Assembly: GCA_965199595.1 (NCBI GenBank)
Contig: OZ241182.1
Span: 3,658,001 to 3,722,000 of the forward strand
Reading direction: 5' to 3'
From: JBBROS01 sp965199595
Lineage (GTDB): Bacteria; Pseudomonadota; Alphaproteobacteria; Acetobacterales; Acetobacteraceae
Length of the DNA: 64,000 nt
Within the stretch, counting starts at the first letter, position 1. Each line of letters starts with the position of its first letter. A program made the translations under genes and the position numbers. Positions 1 through 9,050 of this stretch are shown piece by piece. The notes under the pieces were generated by a model. That model was not told the origin of the DNA. It made no database searches and saw only the letters and a list, made by a program, of their open reading frames with translations.

Positions 1-103
1 CGTCAGAAGCCGCTGTGACGGCGGGCAGGCGGCAGATATCAAGCCCGACAAGGGCTATGCCTGCCATCAACGGCAGACCGCTGCATCCGGGAGCCTGGTT
101 CCA

Positions 104-1135
104 ATGACGGTGAACGCACCAGGAGATCGTCAAGCCGGCTACCTCGACCTGTGCGTCCAGTCGCACTGTGCCGGATGGGCCGTCGAGGACAGGAAGGCAA
201 CGGTGCTGTCGTTGTTCATCAACGACGTGGACGTGGCACGGATCGAGTGCACCGTCGCCCGGCCGGACCTGGCGGCGCATGGCCTGCCCGCACTGTGCGG
301 CTTCTCCCATAGCTTCGACCGCCCGCTGCACGCCACCGACGTGGTGGACGTGCGCTTCTCCGACGGCACCTCGCTGGGCGCCTCACCCAGCGCCGCGCAC
401 AAGGAGCGGCTGGAGATGATGCTGGAGGGCGTGGTGGCGACCGAGCCCGGGCTGGAGATCGGGCCGCTGGACCGGCCGATCCTGGGCAAGCCGGACTACC
501 AGGTGCGCTATGTGGACCACGCCAGCCGCGAGGACCTGATCGAGAAGTACAAGCTCTCCGGCACCGAGGCCACCGTGCAGCCGGATCATATCCGCGACGT
601 CGACGTCGTCTGGCACGGGCGCCTGCTGGACCTTGCGGGCGGCGGATACAGCTACTGCCTCGCCTCCCACGTGATCGAGCATATCGCCGACCCCATCGGC
701 TGGCTGATCGAGATCGCGGAGGTCCTGAAGCCGGGCGGGCGGCTGAACCTCGCCGTGCCGGACCGGGCCCGCACCTTCGACTACCGGCGCCAGCCCTCCA
801 TCCCCGCGGCGCTGCTGGAGGCGCACCAGCGCCAGCTCAAGCGGCCCTCCTTCGGCCAGATCTTCGATCACGTCTCCGGCGTGAGCCAGATCGGCGAGCC
901 GGTGCCGGACCCGGTGGCCGCCGCGCGCAACGCCTATGCGCTGGCCCGGCTGACCGACGAGACCCAAGGCTACGTCGACGTCCACTGCCATGTCTGGACC
1001 CATGAGAGCTTCAGCGCGTGCTGGGCGGTGATCGACGCGCTGGGCCTGGTGCCTCTGCAGCTGGCCCGGATCACGCCGCCAGTGGGGACGTGGAACGAGT
1101 TCATCGTCTCCTTCGTCAGGAAACCGGACGCCTGA
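104..1135 (+). CDS. SAM-dependent methyltransferase with N-terminal beta module
   Basis: Predicted methyltransferase of 343 aa in the surface-glycan group at the left edge. Residues from about 105 to the end look like a class I fold: LEIGP at 117-121 is a glycine-poor motif I, the strand CLASHVIEHI starts near 185, and EVLKPGG follows, as in Methyltransf_11-like enzymes that modify sugars. Residues ~12-95 are a separate, beta-rich-looking module opening with GWAVED, of a kind seen fused to glycan enzymes. The ATG has GGAG ten bases upstream. The 103 bases before it hold nothing clear, apart from a possible five-codon gene tail ending in TGA at 16-18. The acceptor is unknown; the family call is firm and the role is inferred from neighbours. 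Confidence 0.75.
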   Translation: MTVNAPGDRQAGYLDLCVQSHCAGWAVEDRKATVLSLFINDVDVARIECTVARPDLAAHGLPALCGFSHSFDRPLHATDVVDVRFSDGTSLGASPSAAHKERLEMMLEGVVATEPGLEIGPLDRPILGKPDYQVRYVDHASREDLIEKYKLSGTEATVQPDHIRDVDVVWHGRLLDLAGGGYSYCLASHVIEHIADPIGWLIEIAEVLKPGGRLNLAVPDRARTFDYRRQPSIPAALLEAHQRQLKRPSFGQIFDHVSGVSQIGEPVPDPVAAARNAYALARLTDETQGYVDVHCHVWTHESFSACWAVIDALGLVPLQLARITPPVGTWNEFIVSFVRKPDA

Positions 1136-1288
1136 CCGCCATCTGCCGGATAGCGCATTGTTACCGATTGTCCATCACAGGTTCGGCCCGTAAGCTTCGG
1201 CATCCTGAATGGAACACCATGGCACCCTCCGTCGCCGGGCCAAGGATCCTGCCATGACGCCCGGCAGGACCAGCGGCCTGTCCACCGC

Positions 1289-2212
1289 ATGAAGCGCGTC
1301 CTGGTCACTGGCGGCACCGGCTTCATCGGGCGACAGACCCTGCAGCCGCTGGTGAGCGCCGGCTGCGAGGTGCATGCGGCCTGCCGGGACCCGGCACGTG
1401 CGATCCCGGTCCCGGGGGTCGTGTGGCATGTCCTGGACCTGCAGGACACCGCGTCTGTCGGGCGGCTGGTGGCCGAGCTGCGGCCGCATACGCTGCTGCA
1501 CCTGGCCTGGGGGATGGAGCACAGCCGGGTCTGGCATGGTCTCGAGAACCTGGACTGGCTGGCTGCCTCGGTGCAGCTGTTCCGGCACTTCGTGGCGGCA
1601 GGCGGCCACCGGATCGTGGGGACCGGCAGTTGTGCCGAGTATGACTGGCACGGTGCCGGCGCGGCGCGGCCCTTCCGCGAGGATGACGCGATCCGCCGTC
1701 CCGCCTCGCTGTACGGTGCCGCCAAGGTGGTGGCCTGCGAGACCCTGGCGCTGTTGTCGCAGTCCCGCGGTCTCAGCTGGGCCTGGGGGCGGCTGTTTCA
1801 CCTGTATGGTCCGTTCGAGGATCGCCGCCGCCTGGTGCCGCACGTGATCACCACTCTGCTGGACGGCGGCGTCGCCCGCTGCACCGCCGGCACGCAGGTG
1901 CGGGACTTCATGGGCGCCGGGGAGGCGGGCCGGGCCCTGGTGGCGCTCACGGTGTCCGACGTGCAGGGGCCCGTGAACATCGCCAGCGGCCAGGCCGTCG
2001 CGATCGCCGAACTGGTGGGGCAGACGGCCGCAGCCTGCGGCGGCGCGGCCCGGGTCGAGCTGGGCGTGATCCCGATGCGGCCGGATGACGCGCCCTATAT
2101 CGTCGCCGACATCCGGCGCCTGACGCACGAGGTTGGTCATGTGCCGGCGTTCAGCAGATCGAAAGATCTTGCTGATACGGTGGAGTGGTGGCGTGCGGCG
2201 ATGAACGCCTGA
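1289..2212 (+). CDS. NAD(P)-dependent sugar epimerase/dehydratase
   Basis: Extended short-chain dehydrogenase of 307 aa. The Rossmann motif TGGTGFIG lies at residues 7-14 and the catalytic YxxxK is Y142-G-A-A-K146, preceded by the strand GTGSCAEY that normally carries the catalytic Ser/Thr. This is the signature of NAD-dependent epimerases and dehydratases acting on nucleotide sugars in the cytoplasm. It lies between a methyltransferase and a GT61 glycosyltransferase on the same strand, which fits production or modification of a sugar precursor for a surface polymer. The exact reaction (4-epimerase, 4-reductase or 4,6-dehydratase) cannot be read from the sequence. A 153-base gap separates it from the upstream gene, so it may have its own promoter. 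Confidence 0.8.
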   Translation: MKRVLVTGGTGFIGRQTLQPLVSAGCEVHAACRDPARAIPVPGVVWHVLDLQDTASVGRLVAELRPHTLLHLAWGMEHSRVWHGLENLDWLAASVQLFRHFVAAGGHRIVGTGSCAEYDWHGAGAARPFREDDAIRRPASLYGAAKVVACETLALLSQSRGLSWAWGRLFHLYGPFEDRRRLVPHVITTLLDGGVARCTAGTQVRDFMGAGEAGRALVALTVSDVQGPVNIASGQAVAIAELVGQTAAACGGAARVELGVIPMRPDDAPYIVADIRRLTHEVGHVPAFSRSKDLADTVEWWRAAMNA

Positions 2213-2276
2213 CAGGATTTCGACCCGCCCCGCGCCCGGAACTGCCCAAGGTGCGCCGGCTGGATTTGAGGATACG

Positions 2277-3944
2277 ATGATGCCGATCCCCGAGATTTTG
2301 CCGCTCTCCGCCATGGCCATCCGGCGCACCACGATCTATCCGGCCGTGACGGAGCCGCTGGTCAATCCGCTGGTCTATTCGAACGCGCACCTGGCCGGGC
2401 AGGAGTGGTTCACGCGGCTGCGCCTGCAGGCCAGCCTGGCGCGGGACGTGCAGATGGGAGAGGTGTTTCTCGGCACCTACCCGCCCGGCGCGGTCCTCAC
2501 CGGGCAGCACACGCACTGGGTGCTGGCCGACGGCGCGCTGAACAGCGAGCAGATCTACCCCGACTACACCAACATCGCGGGCACCCTGGCCGACCTCGAG
2601 GCCCGGGTGAGCGAGACCCTGACCATCGACGATCCCTGCGTCCTGCTGGCCCGGTATGGCAGCTTCACCTGGGCGCACTGGCTGGGCGACCTGCTGCCCA
2701 AGGCCATCGCGGCCGAGGATGCGTTCCCCCGCCAGTTCCGCTATGCGGTCCCGGCTGAAATCATCGACCCGGGTCCGCAGTATCCGTTCAACGTGCAGCA
2801 ATCCTACGCCGACGCCGTGCTGGGCTCGCTGGCGGCCTACGGCATCGGCCGCGACCGTCTCCTCAAGATCGAGCCGCGATACAATTACCGCTTCGCCGAG
2901 CTGATGGATGTGCAGAGCGTGTGGCTGTACAACGTCATGCACCCCGGCATCCTGCGGGCGATGCGCGAGAATATCGCCCGGCCGGGCCAGCGCCCTGCCG
3001 CATCGGGCGGACGCCTCGCGATCCTGCGCCGGGACACCGTCACCCGGCCGATCCACAACAATGCCGAGGTCGAGGCCTATCTGGCGCGGGAAGGTTTCGA
3101 GATCGCGACGATGACCGACCTGCCGTTCATCGAGCGGGCCGCGCTGGTGCGCGATCATGGCACGGTGTTCGGCATCTGGGGCTCGGGGCTGATGTATCTC
3201 ATGTACGCGATGCCCGGCACCAAGGTGCTCAGCGTGGCGCCGACCGACTGGGTCGACAACTTCATCACCGGCATCATCCAGCAGTGCGACTGCCGCTTCG
3301 CCGATATCCGCGGGCCGTCGCTATGGTCCGGCAAGGGCCTGGTGCGGGACGCACCCTTCATCGTCGACCTGCAACAGCTGGCGATCGGTCTCGACCGCCT
3401 GGATCAGCCGCCGGGTGCGCTGCACGAGGATGGCATGATCGAGGTGATGGGCACGACGACCCCGGTGCGTGTCGGGCCTGCGGAGTTCACGCTGGACTTC
3501 ACCGCGGGCGGCAACGCCTGGACGACGCTGGAAACCGGCTGGTCCGTCCAGGAGCCCTATCACATCTGGGCCCTGGGCGCCCTCAGCACGCTGAGCCTGC
3601 CGGCCGAGCCCTTCACCGGAGACTACATCATCGAGATGGATTGCAGCATCATGATGTCGCCGCCGCATTTCGTCTCGAAATCAGTGGCGGTGCAGGTGAA
3701 CGACGTGAACCTGGCCAGCTTCACCGCGAGCGGGCGCGGCCTGTTCACGTTCAAGCTGCCGCACCAGGTCTATGCCGGGCACAACCGGTTGCGGTTCACC
3801 TTCGACCACCCGATCTGCCCGTCGCCGCGCGCGCTGGGCATCAGCATGGACGAGCGCCCGCTGGGCCTGGCGCTGACCACGCTGCGGTTCCGCCGCCTGT
3901 TGCCCGGCGTCGCGGCCGGGGCGGCCGCAACCGTGCCGGGCTGA
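2277..3944 (+). CDS. glycosyltransferase family 61 (DUF563-like) protein
   Basis: Protein of 555 aa. The segment around residues 125-145 (YGSFTWAHWLGDLLPK) matches the conserved HWL-D-LP region of GT61 (DUF563) glycosyltransferases. The later FGIWGSGLMYLMYAMPG followed by VLSVAP is the family's C-terminal 'G-GL-N--F' type motif. After about residue 380 there is an extra ~170-residue segment of alternating hydrophobic and polar residues, resembling a beta-sandwich appended domain. The gene starts at tandem ATGs preceded by GAGG. It follows the epimerase by 64 bases on the same strand and converges on the monooxygenase gene; a short ACCGGC/GCCGGT inverted repeat lies at the junction (3945-3959). 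Donor and acceptor sugars are unknown. Confidence 0.7.
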   Translation: MMPIPEILPLSAMAIRRTTIYPAVTEPLVNPLVYSNAHLAGQEWFTRLRLQASLARDVQMGEVFLGTYPPGAVLTGQHTHWVLADGALNSEQIYPDYTNIAGTLADLEARVSETLTIDDPCVLLARYGSFTWAHWLGDLLPKAIAAEDAFPRQFRYAVPAEIIDPGPQYPFNVQQSYADAVLGSLAAYGIGRDRLLKIEPRYNYRFAELMDVQSVWLYNVMHPGILRAMRENIARPGQRPAASGGRLAILRRDTVTRPIHNNAEVEAYLAREGFEIATMTDLPFIERAALVRDHGTVFGIWGSGLMYLMYAMPGTKVLSVAPTDWVDNFITGIIQQCDCRFADIRGPSLWSGKGLVRDAPFIVDLQQLAIGLDRLDQPPGALHEDGMIEVMGTTTPVRVGPAEFTLDFTAGGNAWTTLETGWSVQEPYHIWALGALSTLSLPAEPFTGDYIIEMDCSIMMSPPHFVSKSVAVQVNDVNLASFTASGRGLFTFKLPHQVYAGHNRLRFTFDHPICPSPRALGISMDERPLGLALTTLRFRRLLPGVAAGAAATVPG

Positions 3945-3958
3945 ACCGGCTGCGCCGG

Positions 3959-5296
3959 TCAGGCGTCTTGCGCCTGGTCCTGCTCCCACCGGCTCCGGTA
4001 GTCCGGTAGTCCCAGGTTCTGCCGGAGCGTCGTGCCTTCGTACTCCCGGCGGACCACGCCGCGGCGCTGCAGTTCCGGCACCACCAGCTCCACGAAGTCA
4101 TCGATGCCGGGCGGCAGATGGGTGGGGGTGAGATTGAAGCCGTCGGCGCCGCGCTGCTCGATCCAGTGCTCCATCACGTCGGCGATGTCCGCGGCGGTGC
4201 CGATCACCTGCAGGCCGCCGCCGCCGGCATGGGCGGTGTAGAACTGGCGGATGGTCATGCCGTCCTTCGTCGCCTTTTCCCACCATTTATAGGCGAGGCT
4301 GCGCACCGGAGCGTTCACTGGCTCCGGCACCGGGCCATCCAGCGGATGACCGGAGAGGTCGCCCATCTGCACATAGATCCCGGCCAGGCCGACCAGCGGG
4401 TCGATCAGCTCCTGCAACTGGTCGAATTTCGCCTGCGCCTCGGCCCGGGTGCGGCCCACCAGCGGCACCAGGGCGGGCATCACCAGCAGGTGCTCGGGGT
4501 TGCGCCCGTGTTTCGGCATGCGGGCCTTCAGCGCCGCGTAGTAGGCCTGGGCCGGGGCAAGCTCCAGGGCGGAGGCATAGACCACGTCCGCGTTCGCCGC
4601 CGCGATCTCCTGGCCGGCCTCGTTGGCGCCGGCCTGCACCAGGATCGGCCGGCCCTGCGGCGTGCGGTCCACGTTCAGCGGGCCGCGCACCTGGAAGTGC
4701 TTGCCCTTGTGGTGCAGCGTGTGCAGGCCCGCCGGGTCGTAGTACTGGCCGGTGGCCTTGTCGCGCACGAAGGCACCCGGAGCCCAGCTGTCCCACAGGC
4801 CGGTCACAACCTCCACGAACTCGCGGGCGCGGTCATACCGCGTGTCGTAGTCCAGGTGGCTCTCGCGCGAGAAGTTCAGCGCCTCCTGCTGCGACCACGA
4901 GGTGACGATGTTCCAGCCGGCCCGGCCGCCGCTGATCTGGTCCAGCGAGGCGAACTTGCGGGCGATGTGGTACGGCTCGTTGTAGGTGGTGCTGGCGGTG
5001 GTCACGAGGCCGATATGCTCGGTCATCGGCGCCAGGGCCGAGAGCAGGGTCAGCGGCTCCAGCTCCACGTTGCGGTTGCTGTGCGACAGGGAGCCCGGCG
5101 GGTTGTCCTCCGCCCGCACCCCGATGCCGTCGGCAAAGAACACCATGTCGAAGCGGCCCTCCTCTGCCCGCCGGGTGCAGCGGAGGAAGTGCCTGTAGTC
5201 GGAGGCACCGTTCGCCGGCACCTCCGGGTGGCGCCAGGCCGCGTCGTGGTATCCGAGATACCGCAGCGACAGGCCCAGCTTCATCTGGCGCTTCAT
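3959..5296 (-). CDS. NtaA/SnaA/DszA-family FMN-dependent monooxygenase
   Basis: Bacterial luciferase-like (LLM) flavin monooxygenase of 445 aa, the usual length for the nitrilotriacetate/dibenzothiophene-sulfone/dimethylsulfide subgroup. Family hallmarks are ADGIGVR near residue 55, the VTTASTTYNEPYHIARKFASLDQ region and GRAGWNIVTS, which shape the FMN site. Such enzymes use FMNH2 supplied by a separate NADH:flavin reductase and cleave C-N or C-S bonds. No reductase gene is adjacent. Its start codon overlaps the stop of the upstream solute-binding protein gene by one base (TGATG), so the two are translationally coupled. The likely substrate is whatever the neighbouring ABC system imports, but its identity is not visible. 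Confidence 0.85.
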   Translation of the reverse strand: MKRQMKLGLSLRYLGYHDAAWRHPEVPANGASDYRHFLRCTRRAEEGRFDMVFFADGIGVRAEDNPPGSLSHSNRNVELEPLTLLSALAPMTEHIGLVTTASTTYNEPYHIARKFASLDQISGGRAGWNIVTSWSQQEALNFSRESHLDYDTRYDRAREFVEVVTGLWDSWAPGAFVRDKATGQYYDPAGLHTLHHKGKHFQVRGPLNVDRTPQGRPILVQAGANEAGQEIAAANADVVYASALELAPAQAYYAALKARMPKHGRNPEHLLVMPALVPLVGRTRAEAQAKFDQLQELIDPLVGLAGIYVQMGDLSGHPLDGPVPEPVNAPVRSLAYKWWEKATKDGMTIRQFYTAHAGGGGLQVIGTAADIADVMEHWIEQRGADGFNLTPTHLPPGIDDFVELVVPELQRRGVVRREYEGTTLRQNLGLPDYRSRWEQDQAQDA

Positions 5297-7026
5297 CAGC
5301 TATAGCCGGCCTTTGCCAGCATGGACCTGGCCAGGTCCATGTCGAACGGGATCGGCTTGTTGGCGTCGTGGTCGTATTCCGGGGCGGACCACGGGATCGG
5401 CACCGTGCCGGGTTGCCCGTAGCCGCCGGCCATCTGCTTGATGATGTCGTCACGCGGGATGGCGTAGCTGAAGGCCTTGCGGACGTAGGCGGCGGCTTCC
5501 GCGGCGCGGGCCGGGTCCTGCTTGCCGAGGGGGGTGTCGACGCCGGTGCCGAAGATGGGGTGGCGCAGGTTGTAGCAGATGTGCTGCCACTTGAAGCTGT
5601 CATAGCGCTGCAGCTTGCCCCAGCTCGGGTCGATGGTGCTGGCCACCGGGCCCACGTCGTACATGGGATCGTGCGCGTCGATCTCACCGGATTTCAACGC
5701 AGCCAGCACCGCGTCGGTGCCGTTGATGTTGACGTAGTAGTAGCTGGTGACGTTGCCGGTGGTCTTGTTCCAGTACTTGGCGTTCTTCGTGTAGCTGAAC
5801 GACTTGCGGGCGGCATCGAAGCCGCCGCAGATCCAGGGTCCGGTGCCGATGGCGCCCTTGCTGGTGTAGCTGCCCTTGCTGGTCTTGATGGTGAAGGGGC
5901 TGCGCCAGGTGTTGATCGGGTGGGTGCGCATCTGGTCCGGCTTGATGTCGGCATAGGCGTGCATCGGCATGATCGCCACGGCGCTCAGCACGTATTCGCG
6001 CATCAGCATGGAGTAGCGCGGCAGGTCCACCGTCAGTTGCAGCGGTCCGGTGATCCGATAGGCATCGGCACCGCCGAACACGTCGAGCAGGATGCCGCGG
6101 CTGTCGCTGGCGGCGGCGGGGTTGAGGATGAGGTCGAAGGTGAACTTCACGTCTTCCGCGGTGAAGGGCTCGCCGCTGTGCCACAGCACGCCGGGGCGCA
6201 GGTTGATGACCCAGCGCTTGCCGTCGGGCGACTCCTCGATGGACTGCGCCAGGGCCGGCACCAGGTCCTTCTTCTCCCAGCTGTCGTATTCCAGCAGTTG
6301 GTTGTACACCGGCCCGGCGGCGTTGCTGTCCTGGTAGCCCTGGCCGAATATCGGCAGCAGCGAGTCGGGCGGCGGCCAGCAGGCGAAGGCGGCGCTCGCA
6401 TCCGGCCCGGCGCCGGCAATGGTCCAGTTCTCCGGCCGTGGATAGAAGGCCGGGCGGAAGGTGGTGGCGTTGAGGCCCGAGAGCTTCGGGTTCACCGCGA
6501 TCACGTCCTCGGGGTAGAACAGGACGGTCAGCGGCTCGGTATCGATCCAGCGCTTCTGGAACGCCCTGATGGCCGTGGTCTGCGCCGCAGCGTCCACCGA
6601 CCCGGCATAGGTGTCCAGCTGCGCGTTGATCACGGGGTCGTCGAGATAGTAGAAGTTCTGCCCCGCCGGCGGCTGCATCTTGCCGGAGAACAGCGAGTTC
6701 GGGACCGGCTTCAGCGAGCTGTAGTAGTAGCGCTCCAGGTAGGCGTCCCAGCCGCCTTCCGCATAGGTCTTGCCGTCACCCTTGTTGCGCCGCGGGTAGA
6801 TCGCGGAAAACGGCACGTAGGAGGGGGTGACGTCGATGCCGAGGGCTGCGAACTGCCGGGCCGAGAGGGTGCCCCAAGCCATGCGGGCGGCCTGGTTGTT
6901 CGGGATCATGAAGTACATCTTGAAGAACGGTGCCGCGCCCCGCGCACCCCGTATGGCCGGCGTGGCCAATGCTGCGGCGCCTCCCGCGATCAGGCTGCGG
7001 CGACGGATGGGGAAGGGTTCGGTCAT
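5296..7026 (-). CDS. ABC transporter family-5 solute-binding protein (Tat signal)
   Basis: Extracytoplasmic binding protein of 576 aa of the peptide/nickel/opine type (SBP_bac_5). The chosen ATG at 7026 begins MTEPFPIRRRSLIAGG, an RR-x-S-L twin-arginine signal with an A-rich hydrophobic core; an ATG ten codons upstream adds only a proline-rich stretch. The body holds family segments such as YNQLLEYDSWEKKDLVPALAQS and FTAEDVKFTFD. It is coupled to the monooxygenase gene downstream (TGATG overlap). It is divergent from the permease/ATPase genes across 147 bases, so the binding protein and the membrane parts of one likely transporter are on opposite strands. The ligand is unknown; family members bind peptides, opines, glycosides and metal chelates. 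Confidence 0.85.
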   Translation of the reverse strand: MTEPFPIRRRSLIAGGAAALATPAIRGARGAAPFFKMYFMIPNNQAARMAWGTLSARQFAALGIDVTPSYVPFSAIYPRRNKGDGKTYAEGGWDAYLERYYYSSLKPVPNSLFSGKMQPPAGQNFYYLDDPVINAQLDTYAGSVDAAAQTTAIRAFQKRWIDTEPLTVLFYPEDVIAVNPKLSGLNATTFRPAFYPRPENWTIAGAGPDASAAFACWPPPDSLLPIFGQGYQDSNAAGPVYNQLLEYDSWEKKDLVPALAQSIEESPDGKRWVINLRPGVLWHSGEPFTAEDVKFTFDLILNPAAASDSRGILLDVFGGADAYRITGPLQLTVDLPRYSMLMREYVLSAVAIMPMHAYADIKPDQMRTHPINTWRSPFTIKTSKGSYTSKGAIGTGPWICGGFDAARKSFSYTKNAKYWNKTTGNVTSYYYVNINGTDAVLAALKSGEIDAHDPMYDVGPVASTIDPSWGKLQRYDSFKWQHICYNLRHPIFGTGVDTPLGKQDPARAAEAAAYVRKAFSYAIPRDDIIKQMAGGYGQPGTVPIPWSAPEYDHDANKPIPFDMDLARSMLAKAGYS

Positions 7027-7095
7027 GGGGGGCGGCCTCGCATGCTGCGGTGGCAAAGCGGACCCGCCACGCCCCTGGCTGTCAAGCCGAAAGCA

Positions 7096-7110
7096 CGATC
7101 AAAAAGATCG
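7096..7110. promoter_or_regulatory. small palindrome in the divergent intergenic region
   Basis: CGATC-AAAAA-GATCG is a perfect 5-bp inverted repeat around five A's. It lies midway between the divergent starts of the binding-protein gene (7026) and the first permease gene (7174). The position suits a shared operator or a promoter element for the transporter system, but no regulator gene lies beside it and a repeat this short can occur by chance. Confidence 0.25.
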
Positions 7111-7173
7111 GGATGCGGCATTGTCCAGGGCGGCGGCAGTCCGCCATAGTCGCGCGATGCCTCGCCCCCCCGC

Positions 7174-8145
7174 ATGACCGGCACGCTCCGCTTCCTGGCC
7201 CGGCGCCTCGTCTTCGCCGCCATCCTGGTGCTGGGCGTCAGCGCCATCGTGTTCTTCCTGGTCAATGCCATCGGCGACCCCATCGCCATGCTGATCGGCG
7301 GCCAGCCGAACGCGACGCAGGACCAGATCGCGGCGCTCACGGCGTACTATCACCTCGACGAACCCGCGGGGCAGCGCTACCTGGCCTGGCTGGTCAACCT
7401 GGCGCACCTGGATCTCGGCACCTCCATCGCCTTCAACCAGCCGGTCAGCGAGGTGCTGCTGGTCTGGGGTGCGGAGACGCTCAAGATACAGCTGCCGGCG
7501 ATCCTGCTGGCCTTGGGCCTGTCGGTGCTGGCGGCGGGGATGGCGGCGCGCCGGGCCAACTCCAGGACGGACCTCGCGATCGTCAGCGCCAGCCTGCTGG
7601 GGCAGAGCATCCCGGTGTTCCTCACCGGCATCATGCTGATCCTGGTGTTCGCCTACTGGCTGGGCTGGCTGCCCAGCTATGGCGCCTACTCGCTGCGCCG
7701 CCCGGCCTGGAACAGCCCGGTGCTGGACGCGCTGTGGCACATGGTGCTGCCGGTGGCGATGCTGACCTATTTCAACGCCGCCACCTTCACCATGATCCTG
7801 CGCGCCAACCTGGCCGAGGTGCTGCGGCAGGACTACATCGCCGCCGCACGCGCCAGCGGCCTGCCGGAGCGGCGCATCCTGTTCGGCCACGCGCTTCGCA
7901 ACGCCATCATGCCGGTGCTGACCTATCTCGGCATCAGCTTCGGCCTGATGCTCGCCACCGCCCCCGTGACGGAGACGGTGTTCACCTGGCCCGGCATCGG
8001 CGTGCTGTACATCCAGGCCATCCAGCAGCTCGACTATCCCGTCATCATGGGTGTCACGGTGGTGGTCGCCACCATGCTGGTGATCGCGACGCTGCTGACG
8101 GACATCGCCTACGTGCTGCTGGACCCGCGGATCAAGCTCGCATGA
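7174..8145 (+). CDS. ABC transporter permease, DppB/OppB type
   Basis: Inner-membrane permease of 323 aa with an N-terminal membrane segment (~residues 11-30), a periplasmic loop, and about five further helices. The cytoplasmic EAA loop reads DYIAAARASGLPERRILFGHALRNAIMP-like (residues ~210-240), the docking site for the ATPase in dipeptide/oligopeptide transporters. Its stop overlaps the next permease gene by four bases (ATGA). The four genes from here to 11010 all overlap by four bases, giving the standard B-C-D-F order. The cognate binding protein is probably the divergent gene at 5296-7026. Confidence 0.88.
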   Translation: MTGTLRFLARRLVFAAILVLGVSAIVFFLVNAIGDPIAMLIGGQPNATQDQIAALTAYYHLDEPAGQRYLAWLVNLAHLDLGTSIAFNQPVSEVLLVWGAETLKIQLPAILLALGLSVLAAGMAARRANSRTDLAIVSASLLGQSIPVFLTGIMLILVFAYWLGWLPSYGAYSLRRPAWNSPVLDALWHMVLPVAMLTYFNAATFTMILRANLAEVLRQDYIAAARASGLPERRILFGHALRNAIMPVLTYLGISFGLMLATAPVTETVFTWPGIGVLYIQAIQQLDYPVIMGVTVVVATMLVIATLLTDIAYVLLDPRIKLA

Positions 8146-9050
8146 CCCGGGCCGCAAAGCCCCGCCCGGGCACCTGGCGCCGCGGCCTCACCCGCCTGCG
8201 CCGCAACCCCATGGGCCTGACCGGCGCCGTGCTGGTGGGGCTGGTGGTGTTCACCGCGCTGTTCTGCGCCGTGCTGTCGCCGTATGCGCCTGACGACCAG
8301 TCCGCCATGATGGGGTTCGGCGCCAGCAGGGCCCCGGCGCTGTCGCACCCGCTCGGCACCGACCGGCTGGGCTACGACGTGCTCACCCGCGTGCTGTACG
8401 GCGCGCCCACCGCCTTGGCCGTCGGGCTGGGCACCATGCTGATCGCCAGCGTGCTGGGCGTGCTGGTGGGCGGCATCAGCGGCTACATGGGCGGCAAGGT
8501 GGACGAGGCGCTGATGCGGTTCACCGAGTTCTTCATGGTGGTGCCGGTGTTCCTGGTGATCCTGGCCGTGGTGCGGCTGTTCGGCATCGTGGTGATCGGC
8601 ACCTGGATGGAGCACATCCCGCATCTGGGCCTGCTCACCATCATCGCACTGCTCGGCCTGTTCGGCTGGCCCGCCATCGCGCGCCTCACCCGGGCGGAGT
8701 TCCTGCGCCTGCGCCATGCGGACTTCGTGGAGGTCGCCCGCTGCATCGGTGCCACCACGCCGGACATCATCCTGCGCCATATCCTGCCCAATGCCATGCC
8801 CTCCATCATCGTCGCCATCGCGCTCGGAATCGGCGGTGCGGTGCTGGCGGAGGCGATGGTCAGCTTCCTCGGTTTCGGCGACCCGAACGCGGTCAGCTGG
8901 GGGCAGCTGATCTTCTTCAACTACGAGAACCTCAAGATTGCCCCCTGGGCCTCGCTGGCGCCGGGTGTCGCCATCTTCATCACCGTGCTCGGCTTCAACC
9001 TGCTGGCCGATGGCATCTCGGATGCCTTCAACCCGAGGCGCCGGACATGA
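8142..9050 (+). CDS. ABC transporter permease, DppC/OppC type
   Basis: Second permease of the heterodimer, 302 aa. It opens with a basic cytoplasmic tail ending in LRRNPMGLTGAV, the OppC_N signature, then a first membrane helix and a periplasmic stretch containing HPLGTDRLGYDVLTRVLYG, which is characteristic of DppC proteins. The EAA-type loop is ADFVEVARCIGATTPDIILRH-like. The ATG lies in the ATGA overlap with the upstream gene; a much longer open frame upstream is only a shadow of that gene. It acts in the inner membrane with the preceding permease and the two downstream ATPases. Confidence 0.88.
   Translation: MTRAAKPRPGTWRRGLTRLRRNPMGLTGAVLVGLVVFTALFCAVLSPYAPDDQSAMMGFGASRAPALSHPLGTDRLGYDVLTRVLYGAPTALAVGLGTMLIASVLGVLVGGISGYMGGKVDEALMRFTEFFMVVPVFLVILAVVRLFGIVVIGTWMEHIPHLGLLTIIALLGLFGWPAIARLTRAEFLRLRHADFVEVARCIGATTPDIILRHILPNAMPSIIVAIALGIGGAVLAEAMVSFLGFGDPNAVSWGQLIFFNYENLKIAPWASLAPGVAIFITVLGFNLLADGISDAFNPRRRT

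Noticed and set aside
3945..3959. Intrinsic terminator between the GT61 and monooxygenase genes
   Set aside because: The ACCGGC/GCCGGT repeat has only six pairs, a three-base loop and no T-run; it is noted but not called.
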